This document shows positions 29,220 to 37,073 of a stretch of DNA of 64,000 nt, piece after piece. Location of the stretch: contig NZ_FZOF01000023.1 of NCBI RefSeq assembly GCF_900188405.1, positions 62,001 through 126,000 of the forward strand. The letters are read 5' to 3'. The first letter of the stretch is position 1; the number at the start of each line of letters is the position of its first letter. Origin of the DNA: Actinacidiphila glaucinigra. Lineage in GTDB: Bacteria; Actinomycetota; Actinomycetes; Streptomycetales; Streptomycetaceae. The notes beneath the pieces are model-generated. The model made no database searches, was not told the origin of the DNA, and saw nothing but the letters and a program-made list of their open reading frames with translations. A program made the position numbers and the translations under genes.

Positions 29220-29705
29220 ATGTGGACTGAGAGCTCGGCCGGGGTGCAGCCCTTATGGGACGGGCTGGTTCCGGAGCGCCTTTCGTCATCGAGCGCCACC
29301 TCCTGCCCGCTCCCGCCGCGTTTCGAGGCGGTCGGCGACGCACGAAGATTCGCGCGGACGACCCTCCGCGCCTGGGACCTCGAGGAACTCCAGGACGGCA
29401 TCGAACTGGTCGCCTCGGAACTGGTGACGAACGCCCTGCGCTACGCACTCCCCCAGGACGCGGCCCACGGGTGCGTCAGGCTCAGCCTGGTCAGATGGTC
29501 AACGCGCGTAGTCTGCGCGGTGCGCGACCCCAGCTGCCACGGACCCGTCGCCAAGGCCCCGGACTTCGTGGCCGAGTCCGGGCGCGGGCTGCATCTGGTG
29601 GAGTCCTTCAGCGAGACCTGGGGCTGGCATCCGCTGACCAACACGGGGAAAGTCGTCTGGGCCCTCTTCCGCATGCCCGGACAGCACGACGGCCCGTCAC
29701 ATTGA
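29220..29705 (+). CDS. RsbW-like anti-sigma-type ATPase (HATPase_c_2)
   Basis: 161 residues. N-box VASELVTNALRYA (about 68-80), a G1-like VRDPSCHGPV segment and G2 SGRGLHLVESFSETWGW. This is the small GHKL ATPase/kinase family of anti-sigma factors, abundant in Streptomyces. ATG 29220 chosen; GTG at 29211 or 29214 are alternatives. It sits between a WhiJ-like XRE gene and a DUF397 gene. Confidence 0.85.
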   Translation: MWTESSAGVQPLWDGLVPERLSSSSATSCPLPPRFEAVGDARRFARTTLRAWDLEELQDGIELVASELVTNALRYALPQDAAHGCVRLSLVRWSTRVVCAVRDPSCHGPVAKAPDFVAESGRGLHLVESFSETWGWHPLTNTGKVVWALFRMPGQHDGPSH

Positions 29706-29727
29706 GCCGTATCGGGGACGACCGCGG

Positions 29728-29967
29728 TCAGTTCGCCACGAAATGATCGAACTCCCCGTTCTTCATCCCCACGATGAGGGATTCGATCTCCGCCTTCGTA
29801 TATATCAGCGCGGGTCCGTCCGGAAAACGTGAATTGCGCACGGCCACGTCCCCGTCGGGAAGCGCGGCCAGCTCCACACACTGACCGTTCGCATTGCTGT
29901 GCCGGCTCTTCTGCCACACCACTCCGCGGAGATCGGACGCGGCCATGCCGTTGTACGTGTGGCGCAT
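29728..29967 (-). CDS. DUF397 protein
   Basis: 79 residues. The DUF397 core VVWQKSRHSNANGQCVELAALPDGDVAVRNSRFPDGPALIYTKAEI is nearly canonical (WxKSxxS, CVEVA, VAVRDSK-like). DUF397 proteins are partners or antagonists of XRE-DUF5753 regulators. The ATG at 29967 is preceded by GGAGAGAAG. It is convergent with the ATPase gene and has tandem CACGTGCA repeats upstream. Confidence 0.9.
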   Translation of the reverse strand: MRHTYNGMAASDLRGVVWQKSRHSNANGQCVELAALPDGDVAVRNSRFPDGPALIYTKAEIESLIVGMKNGEFDHFVAN

Positions 29968-30022
29968 GCTTCTCTCCAGATAAGTGCCGTGCAGGACAGG
30001 GGAGATGATAGCCAGAGACGAA

Positions 30023-30056
30023 GTCACGTGCATCTGCACGTGCAAGTGCACGTGCA
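30023..30056. repeat. Three tandem TGCACGTGCA-type palindromic repeats
   Basis: GTCACGTGCA (30023-30032), TGCACGTGCA (30035-30044) and TGCACGTGCA (30047-30056) are phased at exactly 12 bp, upstream of the DUF397 start. The same palindrome occurs once at 29142-29153. Likely a cooperative binding array. Confidence 0.65.
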
Positions 30057-30133
30057 GTCACTCAGGGTGAATGCAGCAGCCAATGAAGAGCCAACGAACC
30101 GCCCGACGGAATTGCTCCCACCGTATGCGACAG

Positions 30134-30164
30134 CCCCGCCCGGGAATCGGATTCCCGGACGGGG
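30134..30164 (-). terminator. Terminator hairpin of the pirin gene
   Basis: CCCCGCCCGGGAAT (30134-30147) pairs with ATTCCCGGACGGGG (30151-30164), 14 bp with one mismatch and a three-base loop, located 35 bp beyond the pirin stop. Confidence 0.65.
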
Positions 30165-30199
30165 CCGTTTAATGCCGGAGCTACCCGGAGCCGCCTGCG

Positions 30200-31153
30200 T
30201 CACTCCTGACCGGCGGGAACGGTGCCGAGCCGGCCGGCCTTGAAGTCGTCGAAGGCCTGGGCGAGTTCCGCGTGGGTGTTCATCACGAACGGGCCGTACT
30301 GCATCATCGGCTCACGGATCGGCAGCCCACCCAGAAGGACGACCTCGAAGTTGGGGCTGCGCGATTCCTGGGTCTCGTCGGCACGGATCGTGAGGGAATC
30401 GCCGCGCCCGAAGACCACCGCCTGCCCCATGCGGAAGGCCCGGCCCTCCGGGCCCGCGGTGCCGCGGCCGGACAGGCCGTACGCCAGGGCGTTGAAGTCC
30501 GCGCGCCAGGGCAGCGTGAGCTGGGCGCCCGGGTTCACCGAGACGTGCAGCATGGTGATCGGGGTGTGCGTGGCGCCCGGGCCCTGGTGCCCGTCGATGT
30601 CACCGGCGATGATCCGGATGAGCGCGCCGCCGTCCTCCGACGCCAGCAGCCTGACGCTGCCGCCGCGGATGTCCTGGTACTTCGGCGCGATCATCTTGTC
30701 CTTGGCGGGCAGGTTGACCCACAGCTGCAGACCGTGGAAGAGACCGCCGCTCATGACCAGCGCCTCGGGCGGGGTCTCGATGTGGAGCAGACCGCTGCCG
30801 GCGGTCATCCACTGGGTGTCGCCGTCGGTGATGGTGCCGCCGCCGCCGTGGGAGTCCTGGTGGATGAAGGCGCCGTCCATGATGTAGGTGACGGTCTCGA
30901 AGCCGCGGTGCGGGTGCCAGGGCGTGCCCTTGGGCTCTCCGGGCGCGTACTCCACCTCACCCATCTGGTCCATCATGATGAACGGGTCGAGGTTCTTGTA
31001 GTCGATGCCCGCGAAGGCGCGACGCACGGGGAAGCCCTCCCCCTCGTAGCCGCTGGGGGCGGTGGTCACCTGCAGCGCACGCCGCTGCACCGCGTCGGCG
31101 GGGGCGTGAACGCGCGGCAGGGTCAACGGGTTCTCGACGGTCACTGCGGGCAT
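30200..31153 (-). CDS. Pirin-family protein containing the phiC31 attB site
   Basis: 317 residues, bicupin. The N-terminal cupin carries the metal ligands in GTPWHPHRGFETVTYIMDGAFIHQDSHG (HPHRG with a downstream His and Glu). Pirins are metal-binding; some are quercetinases and others are redox-sensing cofactors. The ATG at 31153 follows AGGAGGATCC; the frame extends to 31180. Its coding sequence includes the attachment site used by phage phiC31 in Streptomyces. A GTTCAAC/GTTGAAC operator-like repeat lies upstream. Confidence 0.9.
   Translation of the reverse strand: MPAVTVENPLTLPRVHAPADAVQRRALQVTTAPSGYEGEGFPVRRAFAGIDYKNLDPFIMMDQMGEVEYAPGEPKGTPWHPHRGFETVTYIMDGAFIHQDSHGGGGTITDGDTQWMTAGSGLLHIETPPEALVMSGGLFHGLQLWVNLPAKDKMIAPKYQDIRGGSVRLLASEDGGALIRIIAGDIDGHQGPGATHTPITMLHVSVNPGAQLTLPWRADFNALAYGLSGRGTAGPEGRAFRMGQAVVFGRGDSLTIRADETQESRSPNFEVVLLGGLPIREPMMQYGPFVMNTHAELAQAFDDFKAGRLGTVPAGQE
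30914..30947. other. phiC31 attB site, unoccupied
   Basis: The 34-bp segment reproduces the minimal phiC31 attB as I know it, with one difference (T at 30938 where the canonical site has C). The central TT dinucleotide of the crossover (in CCCTTGGGC) is at 30930-30931. The flanking bases also match. No insertion is present. Confidence 0.93.
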
Positions 31154-31174
31154 GGCCAGGATCCTCCTCGGATT

Positions 31175-31198
31175 GTTCAACGTTCAACATAGTTGAAC
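31175..31198. promoter_or_regulatory. Operator-like repeats upstream of the pirin gene
   Basis: GTTCAAC (31175-31181), GTTCAAC (31182-31188), ATA, GTTGAAC (31192-31198). The last two form a perfect 7-base inverted repeat. This is AT-rich for the region and fits a MarR/winged-helix operator overlapping the promoter. The cognate regulator is not adjacent. Confidence 0.55.
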
Positions 31199-31258
31199 TC
31201 CGAACCGCCCGCAACCATTCCCCGGCCTTTGTCCGGTTTCCGTGGGATGAGGAGTGGA

Positions 31259-31702
31259 TCAGCCGTACATCCGCCGCATGGTGAACTCCACCATCTGCTC
31301 GACCGCCTTGGCGTCGAACACCATCCGGTGCTCGCCCTCCATGTCCAGCACGAAGCCGTAGCCGGTCGGCAGCAGGTCCAGCACCTCGGCACCCGTGATC
31401 ACGAAGTACTTGGACTCCTTGCCGGCGTAGCGGCGCAGCTGCTTCAGCGAGGAGAACATGGGGATCACCGGCTGCTGCGTGTCGTGCAGCGCCAGGAAAC
31501 CGGGGTTGTCACCGCGCGGGCAGTACACCTTGGACGTGGCGAAGACGGCCTGGAAGTCCTCGGCCGACATCGAGCCCGTCGTGAAGGCGCGGACCGCGTC
31601 CGCCAGCGAGGGCGGTGACGGCTCGGGGTAGCTCGCACCCATCGCCGCGCCGCCCATCGGCGGCGCCGCCCCTGCCATCCCGTTCTGGTCGTAGCCGTAC
31701 AC
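31259..31702 (-). CDS. SseB-domain protein
   Basis: 147 residues. A Gly/Met/Pro-rich N-terminus is followed by an SseB N-domain-like core (LADAVRAFTTGSMSAEDFQAVFATSKVYCPRG, then VIPMFSSLKQLRRYAG). The function in actinobacteria is unknown. GTG start at 31702. TACGCT at 31715-31710 lies seven bases before it and there is no Shine-Dalgarno, suggesting a leaderless mRNA. Confidence 0.8.
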   Translation of the reverse strand: MYGYDQNGMAGAAPPMGGAAMGASYPEPSPPSLADAVRAFTTGSMSAEDFQAVFATSKVYCPRGDNPGFLALHDTQQPVIPMFSSLKQLRRYAGKESKYFVITGAEVLDLLPTGYGFVLDMEGEHRMVFDAKAVEQMVEFTMRRMYG

Positions 31703-31723
31703 GGCACACAGCGTATCGGGCCG

Positions 31724-33838
31724 CTAGCCCACCATGGGAGCCTCGTGGAGTTCGAACCAGATCGCCTTGCCGTCACCCAGCGGATCCACGCCCCAGGCGT
31801 CCGCCATCTCCTGCAGGAGCAGCAGTCCGCGACCGGAGGCGGCCATCTCGCCCGGGGTGCGGCGGTGCGGCATCTCGTCGCTGCGGTCGGTCACGTCGAC
31901 CCGCAGCCGCCGGACGCCGGGGACGCCGAGCAGCTGCGCGCCCAGCACCGCGTCGTCGTCGGTGTGCAGCAGCACATTGGTGACCAGCTCCGAGACCAGC
32001 AGCACGGCCGCGTCCACCTGGTCGCCGGACGTCCAGTCGTGCAGCAGCGCGCGGACCTCCTCCCGGGCCGCCCGCAGCTGACGGGCGTCGGTCTGGGCGA
32101 CGGTGAGCACGCTGCGCCGCACCGGGACGTCGCGGCGCGCCCCCACGGGGTCGCGTCGCACCAGCAGCAGCGCGACGTCGTCCTCACGGCGGTCGGCGAG
32201 CGGGCCGGTCAGATGGTGCGAAGCCGGGCCGTGCACCATCTCGACCAGGGTGTCGGCGAGCACCTCCAGCCCGTCGTCGACCGGGCCCTCCAGCACCGGA
32301 CGGAGCCGTTGGAACCCGGAGTCCAGGTCGTGGCCACCGGTCTCGATCAGGCCGTCCGTGCAGATCAGCATCGTCTCGCCGGGCTCCAGGGTGAGCCGCG
32401 TGGTCGGGTAGTCGGAGTCGGGGGCGATCCCGAGCGGAAGGCCGCCGGCCGTGCGCCGGACGATCGTCGTGCCGTCCGCGAGCCGCACGACCGGGTCCAG
32501 GTGACCGGCCCGCACCACGTCCAGGGTGCCGTCCACCGGATCGACCTCCATGTAGAGGCAGGTGGCGAAGCGGGCGTCCTCGCTCTCGTCGGAGCACTCG
32601 GTGAGCCCGGCCAGGAAGCGGGACGTCCGGGACATCACCGCGTCCGGACGGTGCCCCTCGGCGGCGTACGCGCGCAGCGCGATGCGCAACTGCCCCATCA
32701 GCCCCGCCGCGCGGACGTCGTGGCCCTGCACGTCGCCGACGACCAGCGCGGTGCGCCCCGACGGCAGGTCGATCACGTCGTACCAGTCGCCGCCCACCTG
32801 CAGCCCGCCGCCGGTCGGCACATAGCGGGCGGTCAGCGTCATCCCCTCGACGTCCGGCCGCCGTCCCGGCAGCATCGCGCGCTGCAGCCCGTCGGACAGC
32901 TCCCGCTCGGACTCGTGCAGATGCGCCCTGGACAGCGCCTGGGCGAGCATCCGGGCGACGGTGGTCAGCACCGACCGCTCGTCCGGGGTGAAGGCGACGC
33001 GTTCCCGGAAGCAGGCCATCCACGCGCCGATCGTGCGGCCCGCGGACACCAGCGGCAGATACGCCCAGGACGACCGCCCGAAGTCCCGCACCAGCGGCCA
33101 CGTGGCCGGGAAGCGCTCCTCGTACGCCTGCGGGCTCGGCAGGTAGACCGCACGGCCGGTGCGCACCACGACCGCCGCCGGGTACTCCGTGGCGAGCGGC
33201 ATGTCCAGGAAGGGCACCTCGTCGCCCGGCTGCTGCCCGTGGAACCCGATGGCGCGGAGCCGGTCGCCCTGGACGCCGAAGACGGCGAGGCGGTCGGGGG
33301 AGAACCCCGGCATGGACAGGTGGGCGGCCACGCGGAGCACCTCCTCGGTGCTGTCCGCCTCCGCCAGCGCCCGGCCCGCGTCCAGCAGGAAGGCCTCGCG
33401 GGACCGCCGCCAGTCCGCGGGGGCGGCGGGTGCCGTCCCGGTGGGCCGGGTGCCGGTGCCCGCGCCGGCGATCGCGTGCACCGCGGGCGCCTCCTGCAGC
33501 GTGCCCACGATCTCCTCCGGCCGGCCGGAGGCGGAGGGGAGCCCGAAGGTGCGCATCACGACCGTGCGGACGACCTGTCCGTCCTCCCGGACCACGCGCA
33601 GCAACGACTCCGAGGAGGTGCCCTCGGCGATCGCCAGGGCGACCGCCGCCGACATCTCCACGTAGTCGGAGGCGTGGTAGCAGGCCCTGGTCACCCCCGA
33701 GTGGACCTTCTGCGGCCGGGGCGGAAGCCCTATCAGCCCGGCGCTCACGGCGTCGAGCTCCACCGTGTCGGTGGCGCTGTCCCAGCGCCAGACGCCCGTG
33801 CCGAGCGAGGCCAGCACGTCCTCGATGCGCATTCGCAT
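31724..33838 (-). CDS. PAS-GAF-SpoIIE phosphatase with C-terminal anti-sigma-type ATPase
   Basis: 704 residues: PAS-like (about 1-115), GAF (about 145-310), PP2C/SpoIIE (about 320-545) and HATPase_c (about 560-700). Phosphatase motifs are complete: GGDWYDVIDL, VGDVQGHD, RAGHLDPVV, CTDGLIE and EDDVALLL. The ATPase N-box is VSELVTNVLLHT and G2 is ASGRGLLLLQEM. It is expected to act on STAS antagonists and to bind them through the ATPase domain. It is divergent from aspS. Confidence 0.9.
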   Translation of the reverse strand: MRMRIEDVLASLGTGVWRWDSATDTVELDAVSAGLIGLPPRPQKVHSGVTRACYHASDYVEMSAAVALAIAEGTSSESLLRVVREDGQVVRTVVMRTFGLPSASGRPEEIVGTLQEAPAVHAIAGAGTGTRPTGTAPAAPADWRRSREAFLLDAGRALAEADSTEEVLRVAAHLSMPGFSPDRLAVFGVQGDRLRAIGFHGQQPGDEVPFLDMPLATEYPAAVVVRTGRAVYLPSPQAYEERFPATWPLVRDFGRSSWAYLPLVSAGRTIGAWMACFRERVAFTPDERSVLTTVARMLAQALSRAHLHESERELSDGLQRAMLPGRRPDVEGMTLTARYVPTGGGLQVGGDWYDVIDLPSGRTALVVGDVQGHDVRAAGLMGQLRIALRAYAAEGHRPDAVMSRTSRFLAGLTECSDESEDARFATCLYMEVDPVDGTLDVVRAGHLDPVVRLADGTTIVRRTAGGLPLGIAPDSDYPTTRLTLEPGETMLICTDGLIETGGHDLDSGFQRLRPVLEGPVDDGLEVLADTLVEMVHGPASHHLTGPLADRREDDVALLLVRRDPVGARRDVPVRRSVLTVAQTDARQLRAAREEVRALLHDWTSGDQVDAAVLLVSELVTNVLLHTDDDAVLGAQLLGVPGVRRLRVDVTDRSDEMPHRRTPGEMAASGRGLLLLQEMADAWGVDPLGDGKAIWFELHEAPMVG

Positions 33839-33940
33839 AGTTTATGGTTTTTCGCGGCTTTCATACGAATGGGGTCGGGCGCGCGTACCCCCGTAGACTG
33901 GGGACGCCTCATCCCCGAAATCAGACGACTTGGATGAACG

Positions 33941-35710
33941 ATGCATCGGTACCGGTCCCACACCTGCGGTGAGCTGCGCGCCACCGACGTAGACGCGGAA
34001 GTGCGCCTGAGTGGTTGGCTGCACAATCGCCGGGATCTGGGCGGCATCCTGTTCGTCGATCTCCGGGACCACTACGGGGTGGTCCAGCTCGTGGCCCGCC
34101 CGGGATCGCCCGCGTACGAGGCCCTGAGCCACCAGTCCAAGGAGTCGGTGCTCCGCGTCGACGGACGCGTCGTCGCCCGTTCGGGGGAGAACGTCAACCC
34201 CGACCTGCCCACCGGCGAGGTCGAGGTCGAGGTCTCCGAGCTGGAGGTGCTCGGCGCCGCCGACCAGCTGCCGTTCCCGGTCTTCCCCGAGGACAACGCG
34301 AACGAGGAGATGCGGCTCACCAACCGCTTCCTCGACCTGCGCCGTGCCCGCATGCACCGCAACATCATGCTGCGCACCCAGGTCATCAGCTTCCTGCGCC
34401 GTGAGATGACCGCGCTCGGCTTCAACGAGCTGGCCACGCCGATCCTGTCCGCGACCTCCCCCGAGGGCGCGCGCGACTTCCTGGTGCCCTCCCGCGTGCA
34501 CCCGGGCACCTTCTACGCGCTCCCGCAGGCCCCGCAGCAGTTCAAGCAGCTGCTGATGATCGCGGGCTTCGACCGCTACTTCCAGATCGCGCCCTGCTTC
34601 CGCGACGAGGACAGCCGCGCCGACCGCTCGCCCGGCGAGTTCTACCAGCTCGACGTCGAGATGAGCTTCGTCGAGCAGGAGGACGTCTTCGGGGTCATCG
34701 AGAAGGTCATGACCGACCTCTTCGAGGAGTTCGGCGGCGGCCGCCACGTGACCTCGCCGTTCCCGCGGATCCCGTTCCGCGAGTCGATGGTCAAGTACGG
34801 CAACGACAAGCCCGACCTGCGCGCCCGCCTGGAACTGGTGGACGTCTCGCCGGTCTTCGCCGACTCCGGCTTCAAGGCCTTCGCCGGCAAGCACGTCCGC
34901 GCCCTGCCCGTGCCGGACACCGCCGAGCAGCCGCGCAAGTTCTTCGACAACCTCGGCGACTACGCCGTCGAGCAGGGCGCCAAGGGCCTGGCCTGGGTCC
35001 GGGTCGGCGACGACCTGACCCTGACCGGCCCCATCGCCAAGTTCCTCACCGAGGACGACGTCAAGGCGCTGCTCTCCGCCGTCGACGCCAAGCCCGGCCA
35101 CGCGATCTTCTTCGGCGCCGGCGAGTTCGACGAGGTCTCCAAGATCATGGGCGCCGTCCGGGTCGAGGCCGCGAAGCGGGCCGGCCAGTTCGAGGAGAAC
35201 GTCTTCCGCTTCTGCTGGATCGTCGACTTCCCGATGTTCGAGAAGAACGAGGACACCGGCCAGGTCGAGTTCTCCCACAACCCGTTCTCCATGCCGCAGG
35301 GCGGCCTGGAGGCGCTGGAGACCAAGGACCCGCTGGACATCCTCGCCTGGCAGTACGACATCGTCTGCAACGGCGTCGAGCTGTCCTCCGGCGCCATCCG
35401 GAACCACGAGCCCGCGATCATGTACAAGGCCTTCGAGATCGCCGGCTACGACCGGGACACCGTCGAGCACGAGTTCGGCGGCATGCTCCGCGCCTTCCAC
35501 TTCGGCGCCCCGCCGCACGGCGGCATCGCCCCGGGCGTGGACCGCATGGTCATGCTCCTCGCGGACGAGCCCAACATCCGCGAGACCATCGCCTTCCCGC
35601 TCAACCAGAACGCCCAGGACCTCCTCATGGGCGCCCCGAGCCAGGTCGACGAGGCCCGTCTGAAGGAGCTGCACCTCGCGCTGCGGCTGCCCCCGGAGAA
35701 GAAGGCCTGA
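33941..35710 (+). CDS. aspS: Aspartyl-tRNA synthetase
   Basis: 589 residues, the length of bacterial-type AspRS. N-terminal OB-fold anticodon domain ([32 protein letters not shown]), class II core with motif 2 ([24 protein letters not shown]), a bacterial GAD insert (about 300-420) and motif 3 near the C-terminus ([13 protein letters not shown]). It charges tRNA-Asp; the bacterial form may be non-discriminating if no AsnRS is present. TAGACT (33894-33899) is a plausible -10. Confidence 0.97.
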   Translation: MHRYRSHTCGELRATDVDAEVRLSGWLHNRRDLGGILFVDLRDHYGVVQLVARPGSPAYEALSHQSKESVLRVDGRVVARSGENVNPDLPTGEVEVEVSELEVLGAADQLPFPVFPEDNANEEMRLTNRFLDLRRARMHRNIMLRTQVISFLRREMTALGFNELATPILSATSPEGARDFLVPSRVHPGTFYALPQAPQQFKQLLMIAGFDRYFQIAPCFRDEDSRADRSPGEFYQLDVEMSFVEQEDVFGVIEKVMTDLFEEFGGGRHVTSPFPRIPFRESMVKYGNDKPDLRARLELVDVSPVFADSGFKAFAGKHVRALPVPDTAEQPRKFFDNLGDYAVEQGAKGLAWVRVGDDLTLTGPIAKFLTEDDVKALLSAVDAKPGHAIFFGAGEFDEVSKIMGAVRVEAAKRAGQFEENVFRFCWIVDFPMFEKNEDTGQVEFSHNPFSMPQGGLEALETKDPLDILAWQYDIVCNGVELSSGAIRNHEPAIMYKAFEIAGYDRDTVEHEFGGMLRAFHFGAPPHGGIAPGVDRMVMLLADEPNIRETIAFPLNQNAQDLLMGAPSQVDEARLKELHLALRLPPEKKA

Positions 35711-35718
35711 CCCCCGCC

Positions 35719-35784
35719 CGCGGGGCATGACGCCGATGGGCCCGGAACCGTGAGGTTCCGGGCCCATCGGCGTCATGCCCCGCG
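35719..35784. terminator. Perfect 31-bp inverted repeat, bidirectional terminator
   Basis: Arms at 35719-35749 and 35754-35784 are perfectly complementary around the tetraloop GTGA. It lies between the convergent aspS and vapC genes. This is the longest perfect hairpin I found in the window. Confidence 0.85.
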
Positions 35785-35802
35785 TCGCGCGCCGACCCAC
35801 CG

Positions 35803-36198
35803 TCAGCCGACGACCTCGACCGCGCAGCGGATGCCGGAAGCCCGGGCCATCCGTCCGTCGGTGGTGAGGAGCGGGCAGCCGTACGCCTCTGCGGCGGCCA
35901 CGTACGCCGCGTCGTAGGCGGTGAGATTGCCCCGGAGTTCCCAGACACGGGGCAGCAGAACGCGGGTCGCCGGAACGATGGGGTCGAGCCCGCACAGTGC
36001 CTCCACCGCGTCCGCGGCATGGCCGGCAGTGATCTTGCCACCGAGCAGATTGCCGCGGATCACGGACATCACCTCGATCGTCCAGTGCTGCGGCGCGATC
36101 CAGCGGTCGTCCGCGGCCAGGGCGCTTCGGCAACGCTCGCCGGTCGTGCCTTCGTCCAGGAGCGAGAAGGCGAAGACGGACGCATCGACGACGATCAC
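35803..36198 (-). CDS. vapC: PIN-domain ribonuclease toxin (VapC-like)
   Basis: 131 residues. The acidic active-site residues of the PIN domain are present: VVDASVF (Asp5), the Glu of WTIEVMSVIRG (about 42), and YDAAYVAAAEAYGCPLLTTDGR (two Asp). VapC toxins are RNases cutting tRNA or rRNA. The start overlaps the antitoxin stop by four bases (ATGA). Confidence 0.9.
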   Translation of the reverse strand: MIVVDASVFAFSLLDEGTTGERCRSALAADDRWIAPQHWTIEVMSVIRGNLLGGKITAGHAADAVEALCGLDPIVPATRVLLPRVWELRGNLTAYDAAYVAAAEAYGCPLLTTDGRMARASGIRCAVEVVG

Positions 36199-36461
36199 TG
36201 ATCGCCTCCCGGCACACCGAGTTCCGCGTCACGCTCTGCCCGCGCCGCACGCAGCGAGTCCGCGACGTCGCCTTCGGAGAGCCGGGTGCCGTACGTGGAC
36301 CTCGAGAACCGTTCGAGGACGGCCAGGTTGTCCCTGCGCCGCACCTCGTCGCGCACGAGGTCGAACAGATACGCCTGAAGCGACTGACCGCGTTCCTCGG
36401 CTATGGCCGCGAGGCGGTCGCGCAGTTCCTCGGGCACGTCACGGATCTGGAGAGCAACCAT
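36195..36461 (-). CDS. vapB: FitA/VapB-like ribbon-helix-helix antitoxin
   Basis: 88 residues. The N-terminal ribbon-helix-helix ALQIRDVPEELRDRLAAIAEERGQSLQAYLFDLV is FitA-like. The C-terminal tail should wrap and inhibit the PIN toxin. ATG 36461 chosen over 36488 because the extension crosses a perfect inverted repeat that is probably the operator. Confidence 0.87.
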   Translation of the reverse strand: MVALQIRDVPEELRDRLAAIAEERGQSLQAYLFDLVRDEVRRRDNLAVLERFSRSTYGTRLSEGDVADSLRAARAERDAELGVPGGDQ

Positions 36462-36470
36462 ACGGACAGT

Positions 36471-36508
36471 CTCCCACCCTGCATGCACATCTGCATGCAG
36501 GGTGGGAG
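36471..36508. promoter_or_regulatory. Perfect 17-bp inverted repeat upstream of vapBC
   Basis: Arms 36471-36487 and 36492-36508 around CATC, starting 10 bp before the vapB ATG. The inner parts read TGCATGCA on both sides, a typical TA autoregulation site. It could also terminate transcription of the upstream gene on the same strand, 20 bp away. Confidence 0.65.
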
Positions 36509-36527
36509 GAGGGCGACGGCCCGACGC

Positions 36528-37073
36528 TCAGCCGTCCAGGGCGACGAGCGCGACCACCGGGTGGGCCGGGTCGCTGTCGTCGACGGCGACGCCGCGGTTG
36601 TAGGCGCCGCGGCCCGCGGCGGCGGGCACGTGGTCGCCGGCGTAGCGGGCGTGCGCGAGGCCGCCGGCGGCGCGGCGGCAGGGGTCGGCGGGGGGCTCGC
36701 CCACACGTAGTGCCTGGACGTCGGGGCCGAGCGGGCCGAAGCCGGACGCGGAGAGGAACTGCTTCAGGCCCGCGGCCGTGGTGCGGAAGCGCAGTTGGAG
36801 GTCGTGCTGACCGGACAGCCCGCCGCCCTGCGCGAGGTAGTGCACGTCCTGCGGGTCGTCCGGCAGCCGCAGGCCGAAGCGCCCCGCGGCCTTCTCCAGC
36901 GTGACGTTGCTGCCGCGGCACGCGCCGTCCGGTCCCGGGGCGGCGCCGGAGCGGCGGTCGCCCGAGCCGGTCAGCGAGACCGCGAGGATCACCCCGGCCA
37001 CCACCAGCACCAGGGTCAGGCCCACCGCGAGGATCAGCACCAGCGGGGACCTGTCCCTGGCCGTGGCGGACAT
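36528..37073 (-). CDS. Single-pass membrane protein of unknown function
   Basis: 181 residues: a short cytoplasmic tail, one membrane helix (VLILAVGLTLVLVVAGVILAVSL, about 10-32) and an extracytoplasmic domain of about 140 residues with three Cys (ACRGSNVTLEKAAGRFGLRLP and DPCRRAAGG) and FRTTAAGLKQFLSASG. No known catalytic motif. The start overlaps the metG stop (TGATG), so it is translationally coupled to metG. Confidence 0.75.
   Translation of the reverse strand: MSATARDRSPLVLILAVGLTLVLVVAGVILAVSLTGSGDRRSGAAPGPDGACRGSNVTLEKAAGRFGLRLPDDPQDVHYLAQGGGLSGQHDLQLRFRTTAAGLKQFLSASGFGPLGPDVQALRVGEPPADPCRRAAGGLAHARYAGDHVPAAAGRGAYNRGVAVDDSDPAHPVVALVALDG

Noticed and set aside
33842-36250. 802-codon minus-strand frame opposite aspS
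   Set aside because: Antisense shadow of aspS; composition typical of reverse frames in GC-rich DNA.
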